From positions 1 to 64,000 of the forward strand of contig NZ_JARWOP010000226.1 in assembly GCF_029868745.1 (NCBI RefSeq): 64,000 nucleotides of DNA, read 5' to 3'. The notes beneath the pieces are model-generated. The model was not told the origin of the DNA, did no database searches, and worked only from the letters and a program-made list of their open reading frames with translations. This document shows positions 9,099 through 18,375 of this stretch, piece after piece (position 1 is the first letter of the stretch; each line of letters opens with the position of its first letter). The DNA is from Nocardia wallacei (GTDB lineage Bacteria > Actinomycetota > Actinomycetes > Mycobacteriales > Mycobacteriaceae). The position numbers and the translations under genes are program-made.

Positions 9099-10136
9099 TT
9101 ACTTCGCGCTGACGGACTTGCCCGCGGACTTCAGATCGTTGCAGGCCTCGATGACGCGCTCGGCCATCGAGGTCTCGGCCTTCTTCAGGTAGCTGCGCGG
9201 GTCGTAGGTCTTCTTGTTGCCGACCTCGCCGTCGATCTTCAGCACGCCGTCGTAGTTGGAGAACATGTGCGCGGCGATCGGGCGGGTGAACGCGTACTGG
9301 GTGTCGGTGTCGACGTTCATCTTCACCACGCCGTACGCGAGGGCGTCCGCGATCTCGGACTTCAGCGAGCCCGAGCCGCCGTGGAAGACGAAGTCGAACG
9401 GCTTGGCGCCCTCGCCCAGGCCCAGCTTGGCCGCGGCGACCTGCTGCCCCTCGGCCAGCACCTCCGGGCGCAGCTTCACGTTGCCCGGCTTGTACACGCC
9501 GTGCACGTTGCCGAAGGTCGCGGCCAGCAGGTACTTGCCGTTCTCGCCCGCGCCCAGCGCCGCGATGGTCTTCTCGAAATCCTCCGGCGAGGTGTAGAGC
9601 TTGTCGTTGATGGCGTTCTCGACGCCGTCCTCTTCACCGCCGACGACGCCGATCTCCACCTCGAGGATGATGTTCGCGGCCGCGGTCTGCTTCAGCAGCT
9701 CCTTGGCGATCTCGAGGTTCTCGTCGATCGGGATCGCCGAGCCGTCCCACATGTGCGACTGGAACAGCGGGTGCTGCCCCGACTTGACCCGCTCCTGCGA
9801 GATGGCGATCAGCGGGCGCACGAAGGTGTCGAGCTTGTCCTTCGGGCAGTGGTCGGTGTGCAGCGCGATGGTCACGTCGTAGCGCGCGGCCACCACGTGC
9901 GCGAACTCGGCGAGTGCGGTCGCACCCACGACCATGTCCTTCACACCCTGGCCGGAGCCGAATTCGGCGCCGCCGGTGGAGAACTGGATGATGCCGTCAC
10001 TGCCGGCCTCGGCGAAGCCGCGGATCGCCGCATTGATCGTCTCCGACGATGTGCAGTTGATCGCGGGGAAAGCGAAGGAGTTCTCTTTGGCCCGACCGAG
10101 CATCTCGGCGTAGACCTCCGGAGTCGCGATGGGCAC
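9099..10136 (-). CDS. fba: Class II fructose-bisphosphate aldolase
   Basis: A 345-residue zinc-dependent aldolase of glycolysis/gluconeogenesis, cleaving fructose-1,6-bisphosphate to dihydroxyacetone phosphate and glyceraldehyde-3-phosphate. Metal and substrate motifs are visible: HTDHCPKDKL around residue 98, EVEIGVVGGEEDGV near 172-185, HGGSGS near 257 and NVDTDTQYAF near 280. Start is GTG 10136 with GGAGG eight bases upstream. It is divergent from the DedA gene at 10336 with a 199-bp gap, as in the Rv0363c/Rv0364 pair. Confidence 0.95.
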   Translation of the reverse strand: MPIATPEVYAEMLGRAKENSFAFPAINCTSSETINAAIRGFAEAGSDGIIQFSTGGAEFGSGQGVKDMVVGATALAEFAHVVAARYDVTIALHTDHCPKDKLDTFVRPLIAISQERVKSGQHPLFQSHMWDGSAIPIDENLEIAKELLKQTAAANIILEVEIGVVGGEEDGVENAINDKLYTSPEDFEKTIAALGAGENGKYLLAATFGNVHGVYKPGNVKLRPEVLAEGQQVAAAKLGLGEGAKPFDFVFHGGSGSLKSEIADALAYGVVKMNVDTDTQYAFTRPIAAHMFSNYDGVLKIDGEVGNKKTYDPRSYLKKAETSMAERVIEACNDLKSAGKSVSAK

Positions 10137-10335
10137 TGCAGGACCTCCGTGTGTGGTGCGAACGACAACTCTGTTCCCACTACCCTAAGTTCCGCCGTCG
10201 CCCGGGCGGAAGGCGGGCTGCGATCCGGCTCCCCCGGCCGAAATCCGCCGATGTCGCGGCGGCCGCGAGGCGACGACCAGCAACCTTCTGTGAGGTTCCC
10301 GTGAGGTTCGGTGCGATAGCGATACTGCCGGTACT

Positions 10336-11073
10336 GTGGGGGCCGTGACCTTGCTGGCCATATCTGACGCTGTCGCGAGCAACTTCTCCGTCAAAGAGTT
10401 GCTGGACCCGATGTACCTGCTCACGGAGTCGGCGCTGCGGCATGCTGTGCTACCGGCCATCCTGGTCATCGTCTTCATCGAGACCGGTCTGCTGTTCCCG
10501 ATCCTCCCGGGCGATTCGCTGCTGTTCACCGGCGGCCTGCTCGCCGCGCAGCCGCACCCCCCGGTCAGTATCTGGGTGCTGGTCCCGGCCACCGCGCTGG
10601 TCGCCATCGCCGGAGATCAGAGCGCCTATTGGATCGGCCGCGCCATCGGCCCGGCCCTGTTCCAGAAGCAGGACGGGCGCTTCTTCAAGCAGCGCTATGT
10701 CACCGAGACCCACGAGTTCTTCGAGAAGCACGGGCCGAAGACGATCATCCTGGGGCGGTTCGTGCCGATCGTGCGCACCTTCATGCCGGTGCTGGCGGGC
10801 GTGTCGAAGATGACGTACAGCAAGTTCCTGACCTTCGACATCATCGGCGGCCTCGCCTGGGGTGGCGGCGTCACCGTGCTGGGCTACTTCCTCGGCAATG
10901 TGGCGTTCATCCGCGACCACGTCGAGGCCATCTTCCTGTTGATCGTCCTGGTATCGATCCTGCCGGCCATCATCTCCATCGGCCGCAAGCTGATGAACCG
11001 CGAGCCCGCCCTCGCCGAGGGTGTCGATGCCACCGCCGAGATCCCTGTTCCGACCAACGAACCCACGCGCTGA
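10336..11073 (+). CDS. DedA family membrane protein (first of two)
   Basis: A 245-residue polytopic membrane protein with the DedA/SNARE-associated signature: LLFPILPGDSLLFTGG near residue 55, a GRxxPIVRTFMPVLAGV block near 140, and a hydrophobic C-terminal helix. DedA proteins are needed for envelope integrity and include lipid flippases for undecaprenyl phosphate and phosphatidylethanolamine; the substrate here is unknown. GTG 10336 gives MGAVTLLA; GTG 10345 (MTLLA) is equally possible. Two nucleotides separate its stop from the TTG start of the second DedA gene, so the pair is translationally coupled. Confidence 0.85.
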   Translation: MGAVTLLAISDAVASNFSVKELLDPMYLLTESALRHAVLPAILVIVFIETGLLFPILPGDSLLFTGGLLAAQPHPPVSIWVLVPATALVAIAGDQSAYWIGRAIGPALFQKQDGRFFKQRYVTETHEFFEKHGPKTIILGRFVPIVRTFMPVLAGVSKMTYSKFLTFDIIGGLAWGGGVTVLGYFLGNVAFIRDHVEAIFLLIVLVSILPAIISIGRKLMNREPALAEGVDATAEIPVPTNEPTR

Positions 11074-11075
11074 CC

Positions 11076-11807
11076 TTGCCGACCACGCCGCTACCCCTCG
11101 CACTGGGCGGATTCGATCCGCTGCAGTCCGCCGGACCGGCACTCGTCTGGACCGTTGTCCTCGTCTTCGTGTTCCTCGAGTGCGCACTCATCATCGGTCT
11201 GTTCCTGCCGGGCGACTCGATGCTGCTCACCGCCGGAATCGTGCTGGCCTCCCATGCCGGCGGGCACGCCCAGGTGTGGGGGCTGGCGGTCGGCACCATG
11301 ATCGCCGCGATCGCCGGTAACCAGGTCGGCTATGTCATCGGCAACCGCACCGGTCATCACCTGGTCGCGCGCAAGGACGGGCGCTATATCAATGCCCGGA
11401 ATCTGGCCCGGGTGACCGAGTTGCTGCACAAACACGGCTTCACGGCGGTGCTGGTGGCCCGGTGGATTCCCTGGGTGCGCACGCTGTGCCCGGTCGTCGC
11501 CGGGGCCGCAGGTATGGACCATCGCCGCTACACGCTGGCCAGTTCGATCGGCGCGGTGATCTGGGCGCCGGTGCTGCTGCTGATCGGCTTCTACGCCGGT
11601 GGTTTCCTCGAGCACGTGTCGTGGCTGATGCCGACGGTGATCGGGACGCTGGTCGCGGGCCTGATCGTGGGCACGGCGCTCGGCATCCGGCAGTACCGGA
11701 TCGAGATGGCGCGCCCCGCCGAGGATTTCGATCTCGACGCGGTGCCGGAGTGCGACTCCGCCGTCGCCGTGCACGGCTACGCGACCGGCGAGGACGATCG
11801 GGCCTAG
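11076..11807 (+). CDS. DedA family membrane protein (second of two)
   Basis: A 243-residue DedA protein with LFLPGDSMLLTAG near residue 45 and VARWIPWVRTLCPVVAGAAG near 125, including the conserved arginines. The frame is open far upstream inside the first DedA gene, but that translation is a shadow. The best start is TTG 11076, 2 nt after the preceding stop; there is no strong ribosome binding site, so coupling to the upstream gene is likely. The two DedA proteins differ clearly in sequence, so they are old paralogues rather than a fresh duplication. The stop shares 4 nt with the convergent GH76 gene. Confidence 0.85.
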   Translation: MPTTPLPLALGGFDPLQSAGPALVWTVVLVFVFLECALIIGLFLPGDSMLLTAGIVLASHAGGHAQVWGLAVGTMIAAIAGNQVGYVIGNRTGHHLVARKDGRYINARNLARVTELLHKHGFTAVLVARWIPWVRTLCPVVAGAAGMDHRRYTLASSIGAVIWAPVLLLIGFYAGGFLEHVSWLMPTVIGTLVAGLIVGTALGIRQYRIEMARPAEDFDLDAVPECDSAVAVHGYATGEDDRA

Positions 11808-12991
11808 AACCCCGCGCCTGTCACCAGGTGGGCGGATTCCATCAGCAGCCAGCCCGACAGTTGCACCGACAGGTCGCGCTCCGGCGTCGCGGACGAGGTG
11901 ACCGAACCGCCCGCGGTGAAGTAGGAGGCGCCCGAGCTACCGGTGGGCAGGGTGGCGGGCACGGTCCAGTCGTGGCCGAAGAGCGGGTCGCCCTCGACAT
12001 CGAGCCGGTGCTCCCACGCCGCGCGGGCCGAGGCGGTGACGATCGTGGCGGCCCGCCGCCGCGCGGCCTGCTGGGCGGTGTCCTCGCCCGGCAGCATCAG
12101 CGCCACGTGCGCCAGGTACCGGATCAGGATGCCGTTGAACAGGCCGCCGTCGCCTCCGCCGCCGCCGGTCACGACGCCGCCGCTGGTCAGGTGTTCCTCG
12201 ACCGCGTTCAGCAGCCGCTGCACGCGCTCGATGTGCACGGATTCGTCGGAGTGCACGGCGAGTTCGGTCTCCAACCCCAGCACCACGCCCTGGCAGTAGC
12301 TGTACACCACGCGTTCGAGATCTCCCGACGGTAGGTGGATGCCGTCGAAGATCAGCCCGGTGTCGGGGTCGCGCAACCGCTCGTCGAGGAAGTCCGCGAT
12401 GCGGGTGGCCAGGTCGTAGTCGCCGAGGCGGGCCAGCACGATACCGGCCGGGCCGTTGGCGGGCGCGTTGTAGAAATCGGAGTCCTTGCGCCACGGCAGC
12501 GCGCCGATCTCCGGCCGGAATCCGTCGCGCAGTTCCTTGTGCAGAGCGCTCAGACCGCCGCGTACCTCGGTGCGGCCCTGGGTACGCTCGGCCCGCTCCA
12601 ATGCGATTGCCAGCCAGGCCATGTCGTCGTAGTAGTTGTTGGTCCAGCCGGTGATGTTGCGGATCCGGTGGGTGCGCGCGATGGCGGAGATGCGGTCGGT
12701 GCGGGCCGGGGTCTGCTCGCGGTTGGCCGCGTCGACCGCGACATCGATGAGATGCGCCTGCCACCAGTAGTGCCAGGTGACGAAGGCCCGCTCCGCGGCG
12801 GTCGCCGGCCAGCCCACCACACCCAGCTCCGTACCCGGAACCACCCACAGCATGCGCAGATGCCGGGCGAGGATGGCGGACTCGGCCTTGTCGGCCCGCT
12901 CGGACCACACCGCGGCGTCGGGTTCGGTGCCGGGCCGAGTGCGGGGCGGCTGGGGCCGCGGCGTGGGCGCGTCGTCACTGCGCGGAGTCAT
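11804..12991 (-). CDS. Glycoside hydrolase family 76-like protein (Rv0365c-like)
   Basis: A 395-residue (alpha/alpha)6-barrel protein of the GH76 type. The paired catalytic acids typical of endo-alpha-1,6-mannanases are seen in NYYDDMAWLAIAL near residue 120, with aromatic motifs TWHYWWQAHLIDV and SYCQGVVLGLE. No signal peptide is visible, as I remember for the mycobacterial homologue Rv0365c, so a cytoplasmic role or an unusual export route is possible. An alpha-1,6-mannose-containing substrate (lipomannan or lipoarabinomannan backbone) is inference from the family. It converges on the DedA pair, preserving the Rv0364/Rv0365c arrangement. Confidence 0.8.
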   Translation of the reverse strand: MTPRSDDAPTPRPQPPRTRPGTEPDAAVWSERADKAESAILARHLRMLWVVPGTELGVVGWPATAAERAFVTWHYWWQAHLIDVAVDAANREQTPARTDRISAIARTHRIRNITGWTNNYYDDMAWLAIALERAERTQGRTEVRGGLSALHKELRDGFRPEIGALPWRKDSDFYNAPANGPAGIVLARLGDYDLATRIADFLDERLRDPDTGLIFDGIHLPSGDLERVVYSYCQGVVLGLETELAVHSDESVHIERVQRLLNAVEEHLTSGGVVTGGGGGDGGLFNGILIRYLAHVALMLPGEDTAQQAARRRAATIVTASARAAWEHRLDVEGDPLFGHDWTVPATLPTGSSGASYFTAGGSVTSSATPERDLSVQLSGWLLMESAHLVTGAGF

Positions 12992-13118
12992 GGCTCAATG
13001 GTGCCAGTCCGGCAGCGGATTTCGCGCCCGATTTGTTACGGATTCGACTCTCGGGCGCGATGTGCCTGCCCATTGCTGTGCCGGCGTCACAAGGGATGCC
13101 GCGGAAATGCCGGTGTGG

Positions 13119-14087
13119 CTACGGGCCGGTGCCCGCGCGGGACAAGCGCTCGGCGAGCGTGCGGCAGCGGTCGCGGAATTCGGCGGGACGCTCGATGACG
13201 AAGTCGGCGTCCAGGAACGCGAGGTTCAGGATCAGCCATTCGAACGAGTCGACCCACGTGGTGACGCGGCAGCGGCCGCCGGTCAGCGTCTCGATGTCGC
13301 AGTCCTGGAAGCGCAGGATGTCGGCCACGCGGTCCGCCGGGGCGGCGACGGTGACCACGGCCCGGTACCGTCCCGCCGTGAGTGCGCCGCGCAGGTAGTC
13401 GGCGGCCGATTCGGCGGGCAGCGGGCGCGGGGTGAAACGCTTTCCGCCCGAGGTGATCTCACCGATGCGATCGATCCGGAAGGTGCGCCAGTCGGCGCGG
13501 TCCAGATCCCACGCCAGCAGATACCAGCGCAGCAGCCGGTGCACCTGGCGGTAGGGCTCGGCTCGGCGGCGGGCGATCGTGCCGGTGCGGGTGGTGTAGG
13601 TGAAGGTGACCTGCTCGTGGCGAGCGGCCGCCGTGGCGAGCGTGGCCAGCACGTCGGCGTCGATCGCCGGGGCGGACTGGGCGGTGGCCTCGACCGTGCC
13701 GCGCAGCGCGGTGGCCGGTGCCCGCAGCCGCTTCGGGAGGAATTGGTCGATCTTGCCGAAGGCGCGGTCGGCGGCCGCGGCCATGCCCGTGGCGCCGTCG
13801 TCGTCGGCCGTCGTCGCGGCGAGCAGGCCCAGGCCGACGACGGTCGCGACGGCCTCCTCGTCATCGAAGACCATGGGCGGCAGGGCGTTTCCCGCGGACA
13901 GGCGGTAGAAACCGCCCGGGCCCGGTTGGGTGACGACGGGGTAGCCGTAGGACCGCAGGCGCTCCATATCGCGGCGGATCGTGCGTGGACTGGCCTGCAG
14001 GCGGTCGGCCAGTTCGGTGCCGCTGAAGCGGCGTCCGGTTTGCAGGTAGGCGAGCAGGTCGAGCAGGCGGCGGGTGTTGTCGGCCAT
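13119..14087 (-). CDS. WYL-domain transcriptional regulator
   Basis: A 322-residue regulator: N-terminal HTH_11 winged helix (residues ~5-60, FSGTELADRLQASPRTIRRDMERLRSYGYPV) and a central WYL domain (~145-210, with VHRLLRWYLLAWDLDR) followed by a C-terminal WCX-like extension. WYL proteins sense nucleic acid fragments or other ligands, and several actinobacterial members control DNA-damage genes. AAAGG precedes the ATG. It is divergent from the UvrA-like gene at 14185, with only 97 bp between the starts, so it is a good candidate to regulate that gene and itself. Confidence 0.85.
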   Translation of the reverse strand: MADNTRRLLDLLAYLQTGRRFSGTELADRLQASPRTIRRDMERLRSYGYPVVTQPGPGGFYRLSAGNALPPMVFDDEEAVATVVGLGLLAATTADDDGATGMAAAADRAFGKIDQFLPKRLRAPATALRGTVEATAQSAPAIDADVLATLATAAARHEQVTFTYTTRTGTIARRRAEPYRQVHRLLRWYLLAWDLDRADWRTFRIDRIGEITSGGKRFTPRPLPAESAADYLRGALTAGRYRAVVTVAAPADRVADILRFQDCDIETLTGGRCRVTTWVDSFEWLILNLAFLDADFVIERPAEFRDRCRTLAERLSRAGTGP

Positions 14088-14184
14088 GTCGCGCCTTTCC
14101 GATCTCGCCTCGCGGGTCTACGTCCTGCCATGATGATCTCAGTTGCGGTCGATAAGTGGCCACATCTGCTTCTACGGTCGCGTT

Positions 14185-16416
14185 ATGGCTGTCATTCGTA
14201 TTCGGGGAGCGCGGACCAACAACCTGCGACGGGTCGATCTCGACGTGCCGCGCGGGCGGCTGGTGGTGTTCGCCGGGGTGTCCGGGTCCGGCAAGTCGTC
14301 GCTGGTCTTCGACACCATCGCCGCGGAGGCCGGGTATCAGGTGAACGAGACCTATCCGCCGTTCGTCCGCAATCGCCTGCCGCGCTGGAGCCGGCCGGAG
14401 GTGGATCTCATCGAGGGATTGTCGCCGGTGGTGGTGATCGATCAGAAACGGTTGGGCGGCAACGCGCGATCCACCGTGGGCACCATCACCGACGCGTATA
14501 CCTATCTGCGGCTGCTGTTCTCGCGGGTGAGCGATCCGTATGTCGGTGAGTCGAACCACTTCTCGTTCAACGACCCCGCCGGGATGTGCCCGACGTGCGC
14601 CGGACTGGGCGAGACGCTGACGACCGCGGTGGACCGGCTGCTGGATACGGACAAGTCGCTGGCGGACGGCGCGATTCTGCTGCCGGGTTTCGGCAATGGG
14701 CAGTACTGGTATCGGCAGTACGCCGACATCGGATCGTTCGATCCGACCACGCCGCTGCGGGAGTGGTCCGAGCGGGAACGACAGGCACTGCTGTTCGGGG
14801 GCGCGGCCGCGGCGGCGCTCGGTACCCGGCCGCCGCAGGACTACGAGGGCGTGGTCGAGCGGTTCGAGCGGATCTACCTGCACACCTCCGACACGCTGTC
14901 GGACCACAAAAAGGCTGTGGTGGAACGGTTTACGCGGTCGGCATGCTGCCCGGACTGTCACGGTGCGCGGTTGAACGCGGCCGCGCGGGAGGCGCGGGTG
15001 CTGGGCCGGACCATCGTGGAGATGAGCCGGATGGAGATCGAGGAGCTGGCCGATCTCGTCTCGACGGTGTCGGATCCCGCTGTGGCGCCGGTGGTCTCGG
15101 CGCTACACGAGAAACTCGGAGCGCTGACCTCGATCGGCCTCGGCTATCTGGCGCTGGCCCGGCCCACGGCGACGCTGTCCGGCGGGGAGTCTCAGCGCAT
15201 CAAGACGGTCCGGCATCTCGGCAGCAGCCTGATCGAGATGCTGTACGTATTCGACGAACCGACCGTCGGGCTGCACCCGCACGATGTGCGATCCATGACC
15301 GAGCTGCTGAAACGGTTGCGGGACAAGGGCAATTCGGTGCTGGTGGTGGAACACGATCCGGATGTTCTGCGAGAGGCTGATCATATCGTCGAGATCGGTC
15401 CGGGTGCGGGCGATGGTGGCGGCCGGGTCGTGTTCGAGGGCGGATACGAGGCGCTGCGGGCTGCCGACACCCCGACCGGTCGCGGGTTGGGGGCGCGGCT
15501 CACCGGGCGGACGCCGCGCGTGCCCACGGGCAAGCTCCGCATCGATGACGCGACCCGCAACAATCTGCGCGATGTGTCGGTGGATCTGCCGACCGGCGTG
15601 CTGACCGTGCTCACCGGCGTGGCGGGGTCGGGGAAGTCGAGTCTGGTCGGCGAGTTGGTGGAGCGGCATCCGGCCACCGTGGTCGACCAGCGGCCCGTCA
15701 CCACCAACCGGCGCTCGACACCGCTCACCTACGCCGGCCTCGCGCCCGCCGTCCGCAAACTGTTCGCGCGCCGCAACGGCGTTTCCGCGGCGCTGTTCAG
15801 CGCGAATTCGGCCGGTGGGTGCCCGGCGTGCCAGGGCGCCGGTGTGATCTACACCGACCTGGCGTTCATGGACGGGCAGGAGGTGGTCTGCGAGACCTGC
15901 GGCGGCCGCCGCTTCACCAACGAGGTCCTCCGCTACACCGTCGACGGCCTCACCATCGCCGACGTCGACAGCCTCACCGTCGCGGAGTCCATCGAACGCC
16001 TGCCCGTGATCGCCCGCCCCCTCCGCCACCTCGACGAGGTCGGCCTCGGCTACCTACGCCTCGGCCAATCCCTCACCACCCTCTCCGGCGGCGAATGCCA
16101 ACGCCTGAAGATCGCCAAGGAACTGACCCGCCCCGCCGACCACGCCCTCTATATCCTCGACGAGCCCACCACAGGCCTCCACCTCTCCGACATCGAGACC
16201 CTGCTGTCGGTCCTGAACCGCTTGGTAGACAAGGGAAACACCCTCGTCGTCATCGAACACAACCTCGACATCATCCGCTCCGCAGACTGGGTGATCGACC
16301 TGGGTCCGGGGCCGGGGAGACATGGGGGCCGGGTGTTGTGCGAGGGGACGCCGGATCAGATCATGCAATGCCCGGACTCCAAAACCGCCGCCGCCCTACG
16401 AGACGCATCCGACTGA
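14185..16416 (+). CDS. Compact UvrA-like ABC ATPase (UvrA2 type)
   Basis: A 743-residue protein with two ABC ATPase modules in the UvrA arrangement: Walker A GVSGSGKSSL (~33) and GVAGSGKSSL (~481), signatures LSGGESQRIK (~331) and LSGGECQRLK (~634), and Walker B VFDEPTVGLHP and ILDEPTTGLH. CxxC pairs occur at CPTC (~135), CPDC (~253) and the zinc-finger-like CPAC...CETC (~546-570). At ~740 residues it is about 200 shorter than housekeeping UvrA (~950), as in UvrA-like proteins involved in self-resistance to DNA-intercalating antibiotics (DrrC type). A role in clearing drug or lesion from DNA is inferred. Start ATG 14185 was chosen over 14143 because the domain begins there. Confidence 0.85.
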   Translation: MAVIRIRGARTNNLRRVDLDVPRGRLVVFAGVSGSGKSSLVFDTIAAEAGYQVNETYPPFVRNRLPRWSRPEVDLIEGLSPVVVIDQKRLGGNARSTVGTITDAYTYLRLLFSRVSDPYVGESNHFSFNDPAGMCPTCAGLGETLTTAVDRLLDTDKSLADGAILLPGFGNGQYWYRQYADIGSFDPTTPLREWSERERQALLFGGAAAAALGTRPPQDYEGVVERFERIYLHTSDTLSDHKKAVVERFTRSACCPDCHGARLNAAAREARVLGRTIVEMSRMEIEELADLVSTVSDPAVAPVVSALHEKLGALTSIGLGYLALARPTATLSGGESQRIKTVRHLGSSLIEMLYVFDEPTVGLHPHDVRSMTELLKRLRDKGNSVLVVEHDPDVLREADHIVEIGPGAGDGGGRVVFEGGYEALRAADTPTGRGLGARLTGRTPRVPTGKLRIDDATRNNLRDVSVDLPTGVLTVLTGVAGSGKSSLVGELVERHPATVVDQRPVTTNRRSTPLTYAGLAPAVRKLFARRNGVSAALFSANSAGGCPACQGAGVIYTDLAFMDGQEVVCETCGGRRFTNEVLRYTVDGLTIADVDSLTVAESIERLPVIARPLRHLDEVGLGYLRLGQSLTTLSGGECQRLKIAKELTRPADHALYILDEPTTGLHLSDIETLLSVLNRLVDKGNTLVVIEHNLDIIRSADWVIDLGPGPGRHGGRVLCEGTPDQIMQCPDSKTAAALRDASD

Positions 16417-16463
16417 CGAATGCTCCCGCCAAAGCGCATCAACTCCCCCGAAGGCAACAAACA

Positions 16464-17297
16464 TCATCCACGTCTATTCAATTCGGCCACAATCATCTCC
16501 CGGGCTGCCACGCCGTATCGCGCTCTTTCGGAGAGTTCAGCAAACATCTTGCCGTACAAGGCGATCTCGCGCGGCTGCGTGATAGTCAACTCCGCTGTGA
16601 CGACCTCGGCCAACACCATCCGATCATCGAACATAGTGAAGTTCGTGAGCTGCATGGGAAATTCGGTGCGAGCGGGAATGACGCCCAGCCGAAGGCGCGG
16701 CAGCCCCATTGCCGCCAGCAATCTATCCAGCTGACCGACCATGACCGTATCGCTGCCCACCGTGGTCGCCAACGCCTGCTCCGCAATCAGGACATGGAAG
16801 CGATGATCTCCGCGATACAGGAATCGTTGTCGCTCCATACGTTTGGCTATGCCCTGTTCCACGTCGTCGGGGATGCGGTAGAACTCGACTCCTTTGCGGA
16901 GGACCGCCTCGGCGTACTCGGCGATCTGCAAGATGCCGGGGATGATCACCGGCTCGAAGACGCGCATGATTTTCGTCTGTTCGGCCAATGTCACCGATGC
17001 GTGCTGACGGCGTCTGGTTCCGGTGTGCAGCGTTCGCCGCCACTCCAGGTATGCCGCCTCGACATTGCGCAGTGTCGCAACAAGATCCGGAAGCTGCGCC
17101 TCCGTACCGGTGTGAGTGCAGTAGGCGCGGAGATCGGCTTCGGTAGGGCTGCGATCTCCGGTCTCGATTTTCGACACCTTGGACTCGTGCCAGCCCGCCA
17201 TCGTTGCGAGCCTGCGGCCGCTGAGTCCCGCATCCTTACGCATCTCACGCAGACGTTTACCAAGCGCCTCACGTGCTGCATGAACCGAGTTGCTCAC
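16464..17297 (-). CDS. Scr1-family XRE regulator with DUF5753 domain
   Basis: A 277-residue protein with an N-terminal helix-turn-helix (LGKRLREMRKDAGLSGRRLA, then MAGWHESKVSKIETGDRSPT) and a C-terminal DUF5753/Scr1 domain (EQTKIMRVFEPVIIPGILQI through PREIALYGKMFAELSERARYG). This family is abundant in Actinobacteria as the regulator half of WhiJ-like and toxin-antitoxin-like loci. GTG 17297 is the start: its G is shared with the TAG stop of the DUF6879 gene (TAGTG), indicating translational coupling. The longer open frame to 17387 would overlap that gene and has no domain support. Confidence 0.85.
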   Translation of the reverse strand: MSNSVHAAREALGKRLREMRKDAGLSGRRLATMAGWHESKVSKIETGDRSPTEADLRAYCTHTGTEAQLPDLVATLRNVEAAYLEWRRTLHTGTRRRQHASVTLAEQTKIMRVFEPVIIPGILQIAEYAEAVLRKGVEFYRIPDDVEQGIAKRMERQRFLYRGDHRFHVLIAEQALATTVGSDTVMVGQLDRLLAAMGLPRLRLGVIPARTEFPMQLTNFTMFDDRMVLAEVVTAELTITQPREIALYGKMFAELSERARYGVAAREMIVAELNRRG

Positions 17298-17818
17298 TAT
17301 CGGGCAGTGGCCGCCGCATATTCGGCGTACGGGATCGCCGAATCCCACAGGCGCCGCTTCACATCGACGCAATGAGTAACTATCCACACGTCGGATGTAA
17401 CGGCGACTCCGAGCCCGCGCCCCTGATCGTCGCGGACGTGGAAGGCCACCCGTTCGTCATCGAGTAACCAGTAGTCCTCGGCCTGCAGAACTCCGGCCGA
17501 GTGCCGGGGCAAATAGCGAATGTCTTCGCCCGCATCGGCGTTCTGCGCCGTCAGTTCGAGAAGCCAACGCTGGTAATCGGTATGGGGCTCCGTCACCACA
17601 CGCACACGGCGAACGCCCACACCGCGACCGGTCGTCTCCTCGATGAGCGAGCGCCACGGCTGAAACCATTCGTAATCCGCAGCCTCGCCCGCGAGGAAAC
17701 GCCGAAACGGCTCCGATTCGGCCGCGACGCCGTATACGTCCTGGACCTCGAGGTGGAATGCTTCGCGCCGACAACTCCGGAGCAATTCCGGGTACGGATC
17801 AGCTTGCAGCAGCAACAC
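17297..17818 (-). CDS. DUF6879 family protein
   Basis: A 173-residue protein of the DUF6879 type, with LRSCRREAFHLEVQDVYG near residue 12, ADYEWFQPWRSLIEETTGRG and RRVRVVTEPHTDYQRWLLEL. The family is found next to Scr1-type XRE regulators and its biochemical role is not known to me. GTG 17818 is chosen because GAGGAG lies eight bases upstream, inside the preceding gene; the upstream gene overlaps it by 20 nt and the downstream regulator by 1-3 nt, so the three genes are one tightly coupled unit. Confidence 0.75.
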   Translation of the reverse strand: MLLLQADPYPELLRSCRREAFHLEVQDVYGVAAESEPFRRFLAGEAADYEWFQPWRSLIEETTGRGVGVRRVRVVTEPHTDYQRWLLELTAQNADAGEDIRYLPRHSAGVLQAEDYWLLDDERVAFHVRDDQGRGLGVAVTSDVWIVTHCVDVKRRLWDSAIPYAEYAAATAR

Positions 17819-18125
17819 CGTAGAAACTCCTCGCCAGCTTGGGCACCTCGACCGCTGCCTCCCCATCAGCAAGGTCCAGTTGCTCCAGGACCTCGGGTTC
17901 GCTGATCGGCCGACCGGACAGGGTGAAGGTACCTCGCCCCGTATCGGTCATCCGCGCACCAATGAACGTGTCCGTCTCGGCGAAACCGAGTAGGAGGTGT
18001 GGAATCTCAACCGTGCCAGGGTCATCGGTCGCCCATCCTTGCACGACGTAGTGGTACGCGCCGACCAGCAAGCTGGGGCACTCGCCGACACCGGAACCGC
18101 CTTTACCGAGGAACTTCAAACTCAT
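17799..18125 (-). CDS. Small hypothetical protein heading the DUF6879/Scr1 cassette
   Basis: A 108-residue acidic protein (MSLKFLGKGGSGVGECPSLL ... DTFIGARMTDTGRG). Not assigned to a named family. The N-terminal KFLGKGGSG...CPS and the phrase VVQGWATDD resemble small proteins that I remember next to DUF6879 genes. The ATG at 18125 is preceded by GGGGG. It is the first gene of the three-gene minus-strand cassette and faces the small plus-strand gene pair at 18376 across a 250-bp intergenic region. Confidence 0.7.
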   Translation of the reverse strand: MSLKFLGKGGSGVGECPSLLVGAYHYVVQGWATDDPGTVEIPHLLLGFAETDTFIGARMTDTGRGTFTLSGRPISEPEVLEQLDLADGEAAVEVPKLARSFYGVAAAS

Positions 18126-18217
18126 GGTTGTAACCCCCTACGTTGTGACGAAGCTTGCCGCTGTCCTTTCCTATGGTCCACGATCATTCACGTTCGCATG
18201 CCTGGTAGACGGAACTG

Positions 18218-18234
18218 TGTCAAGTTCTGTCAAG
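18218..18234. promoter_or_regulatory. Direct repeats spaced one helical turn (candidate operator)
   Basis: TGTCAAG occurs at 18218-18224 and again at 18228-18234, ten bases apart, within GTCAAGTTCT/GTCAAGCTTCT. They lie in the 250-bp gap between the divergent cassette head (18125) and the small-protein pair (18376). Same-face direct repeats fit binding by an XRE dimer array; assignment to the local Scr1 regulator is inference. Confidence 0.4.
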
Positions 18235-18375
18235 CTTCTGGCCCGGGGCGACAGCGTGCTCGTAGCTTCTGATGTGGCACTCAGGCTCGTGCGTTCGTCG
18301 TCGCCGTTCAGATCATCCGCAGCACGACTTGCCGAATCTGAGCTGCCTCACCATAAGAAACTCTCGGAGGTCGGT

